From Halocatena marina (lineage in GTDB: Archaea; Halobacteriota; Halobacteria; Halobacteriales; Haloarculaceae): DNA of 64,000 nt. A model generated the notes under the pieces. That model saw only the letters and a list, made by a program, of their open reading frames with translations. It ran no database searches and was not told the origin of the DNA. The translations under genes were made by a program, and so were the position numbers. Position 1 is the first letter of the stretch, and each line of letters starts with the position of its first letter. The DNA is taken from assembly GCF_025913575.1 (NCBI RefSeq), contig NZ_CP109785.1:3844001-3908000 (forward strand), given 5' to 3'. This document shows positions 27,088 to 37,346 of this stretch, in pieces.

Positions 27088-27621
27088 TCAGTACGGTTCG
27101 TTTTTCCAGCCAATTTGATACGCCGCGATGTTCATGCTCAGGTGGAGTATCGGAGTGACTACTAGTATAACGGCGATCACAGGCAGCGTAAAGACCTCAC
27201 CAAACCAGTTTGGGGCGACGAGCACAACGAGAAGGAGTGCGCCAACGACGAAATCGAGCTGATCGAGTCCCGGTACGGCAACGCCTCGCTCACGTCCGAG
27301 GCGACGTTTGAAGAACGACGCGAGCAGATCTCCGAGCATCGCACCGAACGGGAGCATCACCACGACTGAACGCGGAAACACTGGGAGAAAATCCCCAGCA
27401 CGCAGGAATGACACGATCACGTTGAGGACAACCGCAACGAGTATTCCAGCCAACGTTCCGCCTGCTGTCCCACGCCACGTCTTGCCATCTCCGAGAAGAC
27501 GCTTTCCCTTGTACATTCGACCACCATCGATAGGGCGCCCTCCACCGAATAACACAGCTGCATTGTTAGGAACATATGCCGGTAGCATAACCCAGAGAGC
27601 AGTGACGATTACCTCCAACAT
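27088..27621 (-). CDS. carS: CDP-archaeol synthase
   Basis: A 177-residue membrane enzyme that makes CDP-archaeol from CTP and unsaturated archaetidic acid, a core step of ether-lipid synthesis. About five hydrophobic helices are seen. The CarS/DUF46-type segments NNAAVLFGGGRPIDGG and LLGDGKTWRGT lie in the first cytoplasmic loop. The ATG at 27621 starts directly in the first helix; the longer frame to 27732 adds a non-hydrophobic stretch and is rejected. Confidence 0.9.
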   Translation of the reverse strand: MLEVIVTALWVMLPAYVPNNAAVLFGGGRPIDGGRMYKGKRLLGDGKTWRGTAGGTLAGILVAVVLNVIVSFLRAGDFLPVFPRSVVVMLPFGAMLGDLLASFFKRRLGRERGVAVPGLDQLDFVVGALLLVVLVAPNWFGEVFTLPVIAVILVVTPILHLSMNIAAYQIGWKNEPY

Positions 27622-27839
27622 ACTCGCAAGGCGGGTTGTCCCGACCTTAAAACGCACTAGATGCTCGGCATCGATCGAGTCACCGCAGACAAACATTTTT
27701 GTCTGAATGATGGAAACCGCAGATTTGGGCAATCAATCGTGTGTTTCGTATCACGCAAGCGCTCGATTTACACGCTGGATCTGGTCCGAACTGGTGTGGA
27801 TATGGATACATATGAATGGATGCAAACGCGATTACAAAT

Positions 27840-28421
27840 ATGAACTCTATCTGTGTCTACTGTGGATCGAGTTTGGGCCAATCTTCGGTGTACGCAGAGC
27901 GTGCCACTGATTTCGCCGATGAACTCATTGAACGTGATCTCGCGCTCGTATACGGCGGCGCAAGCGTCGGCATCATGGGAACCGTTGCAGATGCGGTCCT
28001 CGATGCTGGTGGTGAGGCGATCGGGGTCATTCCGAAGGCACTCGAAGCAAAGGAAGTCACCCACACGGGGCTCACAGAACTCCACGTCGTCGAGTCGATG
28101 CACGCCCGTAAGCAGACGATGGTGGACCTCGCCGACGGATTCGTCGCTCTCCCGGGTGGACTCGGAACCGTCGAGGAAATATTCGAGGTACTGACGTGGG
28201 CACAACTCGGGTTTCACGAATACCCGTGCGGTTTTCTGAACATCGATGGCTACTACGATATGCTAACCGCGTTTCTCGATCACGCTACCTCGGAGGAATT
28301 CGTCAAACCGATCCACCGTGAGATGGTCGTCGTGGAACCGACACCGGAGACGTTACTCGATGCGTTTGCATCCTACGAACCAACCCACGTCAAGAAGTGG
28401 ATTGATCGGGAAGAGACATAG
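27840..28421 (+). CDS. LOG-family Rossmann-fold protein (TIGR00730)
   Basis: A 193-residue protein with the LOG signatures: the N-terminal SICVYCGSS, the MHARKQTMVDLADGF segment with Arg and Lys, and PGGLGTVEE. Plant and bacterial relatives hydrolyse cytokinin or AMP riboside 5'-monophosphates. In archaea the nucleotide substrate is not known. The ATG at 27840 places the Rossmann strand at the very start; a GTG/ATG eight codons earlier is possible but less apt. Confidence 0.85.
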   Translation: MNSICVYCGSSLGQSSVYAERATDFADELIERDLALVYGGASVGIMGTVADAVLDAGGEAIGVIPKALEAKEVTHTGLTELHVVESMHARKQTMVDLADGFVALPGGLGTVEEIFEVLTWAQLGFHEYPCGFLNIDGYYDMLTAFLDHATSEEFVKPIHREMVVVEPTPETLLDAFASYEPTHVKKWIDREET

Positions 28422-28592
28422 CTCAAAAGAGAGGTTTTCAGGTGATGCGGTTCATTTGAGGTCGCTTTGTTCGTTATTCGTCTCTTCTTTTGTAATACTC
28501 GAATCTTCAGAAGCGAGCACATCAGCCGAAACGCGTTTGATTCTCTCTCTTGTTCTGGCATACACGAACACGAACACGATTACAAACCAATC

Positions 28593-29438
28593 ATGCGCTC
28601 ACCCCGTCCTCACTCTCACTCCAACGCTCGCACTTCCTCTGTACTGTCCACTCGACGAGACGTTCTTCGAGCGCTCGGTGGTGTTGCAGGCGTCGTCACC
28701 AGTGGTTGTATCGGTCGGTTAGAACGGAGCGTCACTGGTGGAAAGCAGCGATCGGTCGCCGAATTGGATCCCGAATACACGGAAGCATCGTTCGGGTCGT
28801 ACGTCGATCAGATGCGCGAGCGGTACGACGATCACGGCGTCTGGGGTACAGAGAAGGGACCAACGGGCACAGAACGGCTCTCACTCGTCGGTGCGTGGAG
28901 CGATAACTGGACGCTCCGGAAACCTCGAACGCCATCAGACAATGGACGACAGATTCGCATTCCAATCGACTACGCTGCCGTCCTCTACCGCGTTAGCGGC
29001 AGTGATGATCAGCAATCCCAATCCCAGACGCATCATCTCTGGATGTGGGCTGGTGCAGACCCAAAACAGTCCAAGAAAGGCTACGGTGGGACGACGGTCG
29101 TCGAACTGTCGGTCGCTGTTGCACTCGAAGGTACCGGGACACTCACCGCACACATTCCCAAAACGAGCGTTGGGCCCGAAGACGCTCCGGTACAAGTTCA
29201 ACTATCAGGGAGTGATACACTCGGACCGGCGGCCCCGCTCCACATTCCGGCTGGTCGCATCCAACCCGCTCCCGATGGGACCAATGTTGGTCCCAACGGG
29301 ACGTTCGATCTCGATTGGACGGGTGCGCACGGATCGCCTGTCTCAGTCGCTGGCGTGTGCGAGCTACAACGCCCACCCGACCGTGAATTCGAACTCACAC
29401 TCAGCTGTGAAGCCAGCGGATCACAAGGGACACTGTGA
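28593..29438 (+). CDS. Tat-exported lipoprotein of unknown function
   Basis: A 281-residue protein. The twin-arginine signal STRRDVLRALGG is followed by a lipobox-like TSGCIG, so the Cys at about residue 38 probably carries a lipid anchor on the outer face. The mature part is mainly beta, with a LWMWAGADP segment and several Gly/Thr-rich strands. It matches no family I know. The ATG at 28593 is chosen because it places the RR motif at the usual distance from the start. Confidence 0.7.
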   Translation: MRSPRPHSHSNARTSSVLSTRRDVLRALGGVAGVVTSGCIGRLERSVTGGKQRSVAELDPEYTEASFGSYVDQMRERYDDHGVWGTEKGPTGTERLSLVGAWSDNWTLRKPRTPSDNGRQIRIPIDYAAVLYRVSGSDDQQSQSQTHHLWMWAGADPKQSKKGYGGTTVVELSVAVALEGTGTLTAHIPKTSVGPEDAPVQVQLSGSDTLGPAAPLHIPAGRIQPAPDGTNVGPNGTFDLDWTGAHGSPVSVAGVCELQRPPDREFELTLSCEASGSQGTL

Positions 29439-29681
29439 ACGGTCTTCTGGATACTTGTTTTGTCGCTTCGTTTGGGGGCGTTGTCTCAACAACGGGAGAC
29501 AATTCCGGATCCAGCTCTAGCCGTACCGGAGCCTTCGCCAAACGAGGAGCCCGATTCCGAACAGACTCACAACAAGCATGAATCCGAGAGAAAAACTGTA
29601 GAAGAGATCTGTCGAGCGTAAAATTGTGATACTATTACCATCTCAAGTCAGCTCCAGATCAAAAATAGTCCTGCTAAAGTC

Positions 29682-29834
29682 TCAGCACTCGATTTCGAGT
29701 GTGATATTGGAAGCAATCCATCCATCGGGGTTCGTTTCCTCGATGAGCACCGTCCGTCCAGGACGTGTTTCGTAGGCAACGACATACCCTTCAGAATCTG
29801 ACGCGTCACGCCCTGACTCGACATTCACGTCCAT
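29682..29834 (-). CDS. Small conserved haloarchaeal protein (DUF7331-like)
   Basis: A 50-residue protein too short for most gene finders. The segment VVAYETRPGRTVLIEE followed by NPDGWIAS matches a small haloarchaeal family I remember as DUF7331; the number is not verified. Codon use is typical of coding DNA. It ends in a Cys and has no membrane helix. It lies just upstream of the 3' end of folCP, in the same orientation as folCP. The role is unknown. Confidence 0.6.
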   Translation of the reverse strand: MDVNVESGRDASDSEGYVVAYETRPGRTVLIEETNPDGWIASNITLEIEC

Positions 29835-29873
29835 ACGTACTTTTAGGCTATCCTAGACGGTAGGTGTGTCGGT

Positions 29874-32333
29874 TCATCTACTGTCAGGATTGGTCGCTGC
29901 CTGCTGGGTTCGGACGGCTGCGACGTTTTCTGGCACATCGTGGACGCGGACGATATCGGCTCCTCGTTCTGCGGCGATCGCGGTGGCTGCGACGGTCGCG
30001 TGGAGGCGTTCACCCGCTGACCGGTCGATGTGATCGAACATCGACTTGTGTGAGTGACCGAAGAGAACGGGACAACCGAGAGCGTGGAACTCATCGATCC
30101 GTCCGAGCAGTTCGAAGTTTTCCTGTGGTGATTTTCCAAAGCCTATCCCAGGATCAACGATGATCTGTTCACGTTCGAGTCCCGCCTTTTCCGCGAGAAG
30201 AACGCGCTCTGTGAGCGCATCGATCGTGTCCTCAACCACATCATCGTATTCGATCGACGTGTTAGGATCGACCGGTGTCTCGATGCTGTGCATAACAACG
30301 ATCGGAACGTCGTATTCGGCCACGACGTGGCGCATCTCTGGATCCCCGAGTCCAGACACGTCGTTGACGATGTCCGCACCGGCGTCGAGTGCAGCACGCG
30401 CTACACTGGCCCTGCGCGTATCAACCGAGACGTATACATCGAGATCCGCTAGTTGCTCGATGACCGGAACAACGCGGTCGATCTCTTCTGCAACGGGCAC
30501 CGGAGCCGCACCAGGTCGGGTGCTTTCACCACCAACATCGAGGATATCGACGTCCTGCTCGACCATCGCTTCGGCGTGAGCGATGGCGGCCTCGGTTGAG
30601 TTGTACTCGCCGCCGTCGTGGAAACTGTCGGGCGTGACGTTGACGATGCCCATCACCGCGACCCGGTCATCCCACGGGTAGTGGTTGGCGTCAGTGTCGA
30701 TTTGGATTCCGAGCGCTCGTTTGAGATCCTGTGCGAGGGCGGCTAAGCCATAGGGCTGCCCGTCGAGCTTTTCGATCAACCGCTTGTGCTGTGCGAGCGT
30801 TCCCATGAGCACCACATCGAGATAGCGCGGCTGTTGTGATTGGATGCCAGAGATCGCACATTCGCCGCCGAGACTGAGCAGCTCCTCTTTGAGATACCGG
30901 GCTTGTCGGGGCTGAACGCGAACTTTCAGCACGCAATGAACGCCCTTCCCGCGCATTCGCCAGACACCAGCCGACGTGACATCCGCGCCGTCGAGTGTGG
31001 CCCGTGCTTCCGCAATCGAAGTGACACGCTTTGGCGTTTCCGTCCGCACCCACCGCTCGCGTGCTTCCGAGACGGCGTACAGTGATCCCGCCACGAGCAC
31101 GCAGTCATCGGGTCCCGAAGCTTCGATCGCCGTTTCGATCGCCGTCTCGACCGACCGAATGACAGTAACGTCCGGCGAATCGGAAGCAGCAGCTGTCGAC
31201 TCAGGGTCGTTCGTACCTTCGAACGTTCGGGCAAGTACGTCGGCATCTTCTGCACGATCTGTGGCAGGTTCACAGGCGTAGACGTTCGTTGGCTCTGGAA
31301 GCGCATCGACCATCCGCTCGTGGTCCTTATCGCTCATCGCACCGAAAACGAGATGGAGATTGTCGTAGTCGAACTCCGCAAGAGTTGTAGCTGCCGTCGC
31401 GCACCCGCCAGGGTTGTGTGCCCCATCGAGAACGACCAACGGCTCTCGTCCCATCACTTCGAACCGGCCCGGCCAATGTGCGTTCTCCAACCCTCGGACG
31501 AGGTCGCTGTTCTCGACATCGGCGACCTGTCGACAGAGCGCTGCCGTCACGCCCGCATTCAGCGACTGATGTGCTCCGAGCTGTGGAAGTGACGCCTCGA
31601 TTGACCAGTCCGGGCCAGAGAGACTGACGGTACTGCTCAGCCCGTCCCGACCGTCATAGTGCGCTCGAATGTCGACATCTTCCGCATTACCGACGGTGAC
31701 AACCTCACCCGCAACCTCTCGAATCGCATCGAGGGTCGATCCCGTTTCAGTGGTCACCAGCGGCTGCTCACCGGCGACGTGGGCCTTATCACGGGCGATC
31801 TCTTCGACGGTCTCACCGAGCATCTCCGTGTGTTCGAGCGTCACGGACGTGACAGCGCTCGCGACGGGATCGACAACACTCGTCGCATCGTAGCGCCCGC
31901 CAATCCCCACTTCCAAGACGGCTATATCCACCTCTTGACGGGCGAACTCCCACAGCGCAAGCGCGGTGTTCGTCTCGAAGAACGTCGGAGCCTCTCCACG
32001 GCTCGCGGCATCGAGAACGTACTCGCGGACTGTGTCAATGAACTCTGTGAGTGATCTCTTGGTGATTTTGCGGCCGTTCACACGGACTCGCTCGCGCACG
32101 TCGCTCAGATGCGGAGACGTGAACAACCCCACGTCGAGACCGGTTTCGCGGAGCACCTGTTCTACCATTCGCGCGGTGCTTCCTTTCCCGTTCGACCCCG
32201 CGATCTGGATGCACGTGAGTTCATCGTGCGGATCGCCCAGCTCCCCGAGAAGCGCGCGTGTCGCGTCCGTCCCTCTGCGCGGTGGGTAGCGCTGGAGGTC
32301 GAAGAGGAAGTTTGCGGCCTCGTAATACTCCAT
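29874..32333 (-). CDS. folCP: FolC-FolP fusion: folylpolyglutamate/dihydrofolate synthase and dihydropteroate synthase
   Basis: An 819-residue bifunctional folate enzyme. The N-terminal Mur-ligase-like FolC part carries the P-loop AGSNGKGST and DGAHNPGG. The C-terminal FolP part begins near residue 530 with MGIVNVTPDSF, followed by VGGESTRPG and GIGFGKSPQ. A linker region at about 430-520 holds an extra helical domain. FolP joins the pterin to p-aminobenzoate, and FolC adds glutamate. The fusion is known in haloarchaea. No folate-synthesis gene adjoins it here. Confidence 0.93.
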   Translation of the reverse strand: MEYYEAANFLFDLQRYPPRRGTDATRALLGELGDPHDELTCIQIAGSNGKGSTARMVEQVLRETGLDVGLFTSPHLSDVRERVRVNGRKITKRSLTEFIDTVREYVLDAASRGEAPTFFETNTALALWEFARQEVDIAVLEVGIGGRYDATSVVDPVASAVTSVTLEHTEMLGETVEEIARDKAHVAGEQPLVTTETGSTLDAIREVAGEVVTVGNAEDVDIRAHYDGRDGLSSTVSLSGPDWSIEASLPQLGAHQSLNAGVTAALCRQVADVENSDLVRGLENAHWPGRFEVMGREPLVVLDGAHNPGGCATAATTLAEFDYDNLHLVFGAMSDKDHERMVDALPEPTNVYACEPATDRAEDADVLARTFEGTNDPESTAAASDSPDVTVIRSVETAIETAIEASGPDDCVLVAGSLYAVSEARERWVRTETPKRVTSIAEARATLDGADVTSAGVWRMRGKGVHCVLKVRVQPRQARYLKEELLSLGGECAISGIQSQQPRYLDVVLMGTLAQHKRLIEKLDGQPYGLAALAQDLKRALGIQIDTDANHYPWDDRVAVMGIVNVTPDSFHDGGEYNSTEAAIAHAEAMVEQDVDILDVGGESTRPGAAPVPVAEEIDRVVPVIEQLADLDVYVSVDTRRASVARAALDAGADIVNDVSGLGDPEMRHVVAEYDVPIVVMHSIETPVDPNTSIEYDDVVEDTIDALTERVLLAEKAGLEREQIIVDPGIGFGKSPQENFELLGRIDEFHALGCPVLFGHSHKSMFDHIDRSAGERLHATVAATAIAAERGADIVRVHDVPENVAAVRTQQAATNPDSR

Positions 32334-32461
32334 ACGCGCACATTCTGAGACCGACCGCTTTACGCTGTCGGAGTACTACCGTAACGGGCTGTGCTGTCGG
32401 ATTGTGATGACCCTCCTCCCATAGAGTAAAATCGGAGAGCAGCAAAGATAGCCGCACGTCT

Positions 32462-34333
32462 ATGCTGCAGGTTCTGCGCGATCGTCTCACTGAGGACATG
32501 ACAGCGATACTCACCCAATGGGACTGCGAAGGGGTGATTGGATCCAATCTGATTGAAATCAACGAGTACGAGGAAGGCAATGGAGACAGAGCGGGAGAGA
32601 AAGGTCTTCTGGCAACGCCTATTGCCTACCAGCTCGCTTCGGAGCGTGAGAGATCACCGGCCGACATCGCAGTTGAACTCGCTGATGCGTTCCGAAATCG
32701 AGAGGAAATTTCTGGGATAGAATCGATCGAAGCTGTCGATGGATACGTCAATTTCTACGTTGACGAGGACGAGCTCACCACCCGTACGCTCGAACGAATT
32801 CTCGAATCAGAGTCGGCGTACGGTCAGGTGGCTGATTCGAAAGCGGCGTTTTTCGAGTTCTCTTCGCCGAACATCGCTAAGCCGCTGCATATCGGCCACC
32901 TTCGCAACACCATCCTCGGAGATGTACTGGGGACTATTCTAGAGACACGAGGATACGATCTCGTTCGTGACAATCACATCGGCGATTGGGGCGTCCAGTT
33001 CGGCCATCTCCTCTCCGAATACGAGAAGGCCATCGAGAACGGAGAAGACGTTGCAGAACGATTTGATGCGGATCCGATCGACTGTCTATTGGAGCTCTAC
33101 CAGCGCTACGGACGCCACGAAGCCGAACTCGAAAACGCGGGCCGTGAGGAGGATCTTGAGCGGGTACGCGAGCGGGGTCGGAAGTACTTCGCCCGGCTCG
33201 AAGCGGGTGAAAAGCCATTGCGAGAGCGATGGGAACGGTTCCACGCTGCAAGCTGTGATCGGTTCGAGTCGATATACGATCGGCTCGGTGTCACCTTCGA
33301 TACATGGCACGGTGAGAGCTTCTACGTCACCGAGGCATGGACGAACCGGCTCCGGGTACAGGCATACGAACGGGACGTCGCTGTCGAAACGGCCAACGGT
33401 GCGTACGTCATCCCAATCTACGACGGTGATTGTACGAACGTTACTGACCCAGAGCGTGCTGATGTCTGCACTGACACTCCTGACGAGATCTCATCCGAGG
33501 AGGACGACCCTGAGTACGAAGCGTTCGTGCTTTTGAAACGCGACGGAACCACGACGTACGGAATGCGGGATCTCGCTACGATAGCCTACCGCACCGAGCA
33601 GTATGACGAACTGTTCTACGTCGTCGGGAGCGAACAGCGAGACTATTTCCAACAGCTGTTCGCCGCTGCCAGAAAATTCGGCTACACTGACGCTCGATTC
33701 ACTCACGTCGATTACGGGCTGATCGATCTTCCTGACGGAAGCATGTCGACGCGCGAAGGAAGACTCATCACTGCAAAAGAAGTCCTCGATCAGGTTCACG
33801 ATCGTGCGTTCAATGTGGTTCGTGAAAACAACCCGTCGCTGGACGAGACTACAGCGAGTAAGATCGCAGAGGGTGTTACGCTCGGAACCGTCCGCTTCGA
33901 GAACATTGCCAAACGACGAACCAAGAACACCACGTTCGACATCGAACAGGCAACAGCACTCGACGGCGACACTGGTCCGTACGTCCAGTACGCAGCAACA
34001 CGGGGTGTGAATATCCTCCGTAAAGCCGACAGCGACGTTCCGGATTCGAGTGATGTGACCACTCAGCCGTTGAACGAGTACGATCACCAGCTCGCTGTTC
34101 AATTGGCACGCTACCCGCTCGTCCTCCAACGCTGTGAGGAACGATACGATCCTGCACCGCTTGCACAGTATCTTCTCGATCTGGCGAAAAGCTTCAACAA
34201 GTTCTATCACGAAAACCGTGTTCTCGACGCAGCAAAAGCACGTGAACGGCGGTTGATACTCGTCGCAGCGACCGTTCACGTGTTCGAATCTGCCTTCGAA
34301 ATCACCGGGATCCCGATGCTAGAGCAGATGTGA
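32462..34333 (+). CDS. argS: Arginyl-tRNA synthetase
   Basis: A 623-residue class I synthetase that charges tRNA-Arg. The ATP-binding HIGH motif is in PLHIGHLRN, and the KMSKS-like loop reads SMSTREG. The C-terminal helical anticodon-binding domain ends with LARYPLVLQRCEERYDPAPL. The N-terminal add-1 domain with FFEFSSPNIAKP is complete. Slightly longer than many homologues, with an acidic insertion around residues 325-355 (EISSEEDDPEYEAF). It starts with ATG at 32462. Confidence 0.95.
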   Translation: MLQVLRDRLTEDMTAILTQWDCEGVIGSNLIEINEYEEGNGDRAGEKGLLATPIAYQLASERERSPADIAVELADAFRNREEISGIESIEAVDGYVNFYVDEDELTTRTLERILESESAYGQVADSKAAFFEFSSPNIAKPLHIGHLRNTILGDVLGTILETRGYDLVRDNHIGDWGVQFGHLLSEYEKAIENGEDVAERFDADPIDCLLELYQRYGRHEAELENAGREEDLERVRERGRKYFARLEAGEKPLRERWERFHAASCDRFESIYDRLGVTFDTWHGESFYVTEAWTNRLRVQAYERDVAVETANGAYVIPIYDGDCTNVTDPERADVCTDTPDEISSEEDDPEYEAFVLLKRDGTTTYGMRDLATIAYRTEQYDELFYVVGSEQRDYFQQLFAAARKFGYTDARFTHVDYGLIDLPDGSMSTREGRLITAKEVLDQVHDRAFNVVRENNPSLDETTASKIAEGVTLGTVRFENIAKRRTKNTTFDIEQATALDGDTGPYVQYAATRGVNILRKADSDVPDSSDVTTQPLNEYDHQLAVQLARYPLVLQRCEERYDPAPLAQYLLDLAKSFNKFYHENRVLDAAKARERRLILVAATVHVFESAFEITGIPMLEQM

Positions 34334-34472
34334 CATTGAAATGGTCAGATATGGGTCTGTTTCTTGCGGTCGTGCAGGATCGATTGTACTCGGGTCGGCC
34401 CCTGTGTTCGAATCGCGTTCGTGGGGAACGACCGCGTCGGTGGGAGCCCCCATAGATGAATGCTATCGAGAA

Positions 34473-35321
34473 CTATACGAGATCGTCGTCGATGTACCAG
34501 ACACAGCCATCGTTGTAATCCATGTACTCGCAGTGGTGATGAATTCGTGACGTCATGTCGTGTTCGTACCAGTTGTAGGGTTCACCACCCGTGCCACCGG
34601 TGTACCCACACGCGTGGCGTCCGAATTCGGCAGCCTGATAGATGTCTCCGAGGGTGTCGTCGTTCTCACTGTAGTAGTTGTGCGTTTCGTTGGTACCGTA
34701 CAGAATACCGTCGTAAAATCGTTCACCGGGCTGTTCGTCCCACACGGCAGCACCGAACAGGTTGACCGAGTTGATGGTGTGACCATACGTTCCATGCAGC
34801 CCCCGAACACATTCGAGCGCCATCTTCCCACCGAGGGAGTGAGCAACGAGATTCACCGTAACGCCGTGATCCTCCGTCAAGCCGTAGTAGTCAAGAATCT
34901 CGGCGAGATCTTGACCAGCTTCGATCGCGTGATTTTTCGCTGAGTACCAATCGTCCCATGAGTCGCCGGCGTTCCAATCACAGGCCGTGACGTTGCCGTT
35001 ATATCCGCTGTCCGTGAGATTTCGGTAGATCTCGTATGCGTAGTCACGACCGCCGTTCTGGTTCGTGAAGCCGTGAATGAAGATGGTCAGACTCTCGGTC
35101 CCCCACGGCCACTCGTGGAAGCTCCAGTTCTCTGGTTCTACCTCTCCGAGCCACGACGGACAGCTCGGATAGGTGTACGGACACTCGCCGTCTCCGGCGG
35201 CTGCTGGACTGCTCATTGCCGTAAGACCAGTTGCCCCAACGACCGCCAGTCCAGCGGATTTCAACAGCCGTCGCCTGCTTACTGAGCCGGATGGTTTCTG
35301 TGCGCTCTCGTCTCTACCCAT
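34473..35321 (-). CDS. Tat-exported alpha/beta hydrolase, lipase-like
   Basis: A 282-residue secreted hydrolase. The Tat signal SRRRLLKSAG precedes a hydrophobic stretch ending in SSPAAA. The fold's oxyanion region is FIHGFTNQ, and the nucleophile serine lies in VAHSLGGK. Several cysteines (ECPYTYPSCPSW, HACGY, HHHCEY) could form disulfides outside the cell. It resembles haloarchaeal lipases/esterases; the substrate is not known. The ATG at 35321 places the RR motif correctly. The operator-like promoter upstream suggests regulation. Confidence 0.8.
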   Translation of the reverse strand: MGRDESAQKPSGSVSRRRLLKSAGLAVVGATGLTAMSSPAAAGDGECPYTYPSCPSWLGEVEPENWSFHEWPWGTESLTIFIHGFTNQNGGRDYAYEIYRNLTDSGYNGNVTACDWNAGDSWDDWYSAKNHAIEAGQDLAEILDYYGLTEDHGVTVNLVAHSLGGKMALECVRGLHGTYGHTINSVNLFGAAVWDEQPGERFYDGILYGTNETHNYYSENDDTLGDIYQAAEFGRHACGYTGGTGGEPYNWYEHDMTSRIHHHCEYMDYNDGCVWYIDDDLV

Positions 35322-35379
35322 ATCGTCACCTAACATGAGTGTGACAACCACTCGACTCAGACATATTCAAATTAATTGA

Positions 35380-35404
35380 ATTACAATTACTATTTGTAAT
35401 TATA
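35380..35404 (-). promoter_or_regulatory. AT-rich promoter with inverted repeat for the secreted hydrolase
   Basis: On the minus strand a TATAAT-like box (35404-35399) overlaps ATTACAA-ttactat-TTGTAAT, a perfect 7-bp inverted repeat at 35380-35400. The repeat sits where polymerase factors would bind, 60-80 bases before the ATG at 35321. Confidence 0.4.
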
Positions 35405-35567
35405 CCAATTTTGTAGCATATATTTATATGATTGGCTTAGCTACAGTTGTAGTTCTACAGTACGGTTCAGATCGGTACAGAGGACTTCAGATACCGAGCG
35501 TCTGATTGTACGTCGCGTCAGCGCGAAGGGGACATTCCCCTTGTTCGCCGAGCACGGAGTTACTGAT

Positions 35568-37148
35568 TCACTCGTGTTTGAAACACCGCTGTCCAGTGAA
35601 CGCCATCGCCATTCCTAGCTCATCGGCAGCGGCGATCACGTCCTCGTCATTGACGGAGCCTCCGGGTTGGATAACGGCCTCGATACCGTGTTCAGCTGCC
35701 GTCTCGATTCCGTCGGGGAACGGGAAGAAAGCATCTGAGGCCATCACCGCTCCGGCAGCGGACTTTCCGTCAGCGTGCTCGTCGGCTTTGAGCCCAGCGA
35801 GTCGGACCGCATCCACCCGGGACACCTGACCCATACCAATACCAACGGTTTCTGTCTCCGAAGCGAACACGATGGCGTTCGATTTGACGTGTTTTGTGAC
35901 CGACCACGCAAACAGCATCGTTTCGATCTGTTCGTCGGTCGGCTCTCGCTCGGTAACAAATTCGAGAGCATCGCGCGTGAGCTGCTGTCGGTCGCGTTCT
36001 TGAACGAGTCGGCCGCCGACAAGCGGTTTTTCGACGAGCGTTTCGGACTGGTCGTAGGCGTCACCCACATCGAGCACTCGGAGGTTCTCCTTCGAGCGGA
36101 GCACATCGAGGGCTGCGTCAGTGTAGCCGGGGGCGACGACGATCTCCTTGAATGAATCGATAATCCGCTCTGCAGTCGTCGCGTCGCATTCCCGATTCAA
36201 CGCGACGATGCCGCCGAAGGCACTCTGTGGATCAGTAGCGAGTGCGTCTTCGTACGCATCGGCCAGTGTCTCGGCCGTCGCACAGCCTGCAGGATTGGTG
36301 TGTTTGATGACTGCTGCCGCTGGCTCTTCGAACTCTTTGATCAGATTTAATGCGCCGTCAGCGTCGTTGTAGTTGTTGTACGACAGCGCCTTTGCACCCT
36401 CGTTCAGCTGATCAGCGTGCACCACGCTTGCCTCCGTACAGGTTGTATCCGCATAGAGCGCAGCGTCCTGATGTGGATTCTCGCCATACCGAAGCGAGGC
36501 AGTGCGGTCGCCAGTTTCGATCCACCGCGCTGGGAACGCACCGCTCTCGTCACCGTCGATATGAACGGTGCCATCATCGACCGTCACACGTCCCTCTGCA
36601 ACAGCTCGCACAGCACGCGGGTATGCAACGAATTCGCCGTCGTAGAGCACGCGGTCTTTCAGGTCAGCAGCGGTATCGTCCTCGTAGACTGGGACGGGTT
36701 CTTGTGTAACGATTGGCCCCCCATCGACTTCTTCGGTGACCACGTGGACAGTACAGCCAGTCACCGTGACGCCCGCAGCAAGCGCATCGCCCCACGCATC
36801 CATCCCCTTGAACGATGGCAAGAGTGACGGATGGACGTTCAGCGTCAACGGAGCACTGTCGAGGAACGTGTTCGTCAGCACGCGCATATATCCGTCGAGA
36901 CAGACGAGGTCGATGTCGTAGCCCGCGAGACGAGCGAGAATGCGTTCCTCGTGGGAATCACGTGATTCGTCTTCACCGCTGCGTTCTACGACCTCAGTCG
37001 GAATTCCACGCTCGGCAGCCTCAGTGAGAACGGGCGCGCTCTCGTTATCCGTGAGAACAACCGAGAATTCCACTCCGTTGGGTGCTCTATCGGCGATGTT
37101 GAGGAGGTTCCGTCCACGATTTCCAGCCATACCGGCGATGCGCATCAT
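35568..37148 (-). CDS. purNH: PurN-PurH fusion: GAR formyltransferase and AICAR formyltransferase
   Basis: A 526-residue purine enzyme. The N-terminal PurN part (about 1-195) shows MAGNRGRNLL, NVHPSLLPSFKGMDAW and DGGPIV. The C-terminal part (about 210-526) is the AICAR transformylase domain, with LRYGENPHQDAALY, KHTNPAGCA and GMGQVSRVDAVRLA. The IMP cyclohydrolase domain of bacterial PurH is missing, so that step needs another enzyme such as PurO. Either ATG at 37148 or 37145 may be used. Divergent from purB. Confidence 0.92.
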   Translation of the reverse strand: MMRIAGMAGNRGRNLLNIADRAPNGVEFSVVLTDNESAPVLTEAAERGIPTEVVERSGEDESRDSHEERILARLAGYDIDLVCLDGYMRVLTNTFLDSAPLTLNVHPSLLPSFKGMDAWGDALAAGVTVTGCTVHVVTEEVDGGPIVTQEPVPVYEDDTAADLKDRVLYDGEFVAYPRAVRAVAEGRVTVDDGTVHIDGDESGAFPARWIETGDRTASLRYGENPHQDAALYADTTCTEASVVHADQLNEGAKALSYNNYNDADGALNLIKEFEEPAAAVIKHTNPAGCATAETLADAYEDALATDPQSAFGGIVALNRECDATTAERIIDSFKEIVVAPGYTDAALDVLRSKENLRVLDVGDAYDQSETLVEKPLVGGRLVQERDRQQLTRDALEFVTEREPTDEQIETMLFAWSVTKHVKSNAIVFASETETVGIGMGQVSRVDAVRLAGLKADEHADGKSAAGAVMASDAFFPFPDGIETAAEHGIEAVIQPGGSVNDEDVIAAADELGMAMAFTGQRCFKHE

Positions 37149-37346
37149 ATCTGTCTGAGACAGCTGTGACAGCAAAGAAATATCGGTCTATCAGCAGCGT
37201 CGTGCATGATTATCCGATACAAGCACGAGATATATACACAAACGTGCATATTTTTCTGGACATTGATAGTGCTATTTTGATATCTTAGGTAGTCGCGGTC
37301 GAGATGGCTCCGATACGCTTTTTCGATGTCTCCACCGACCTCGGGT

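Noticed and set aside
29439..29681. A short membrane-type peptide frame on the minus strand near 29520-29620
   Set aside because: A stop lies in frame just upstream and the only ATG gives about 20 residues.
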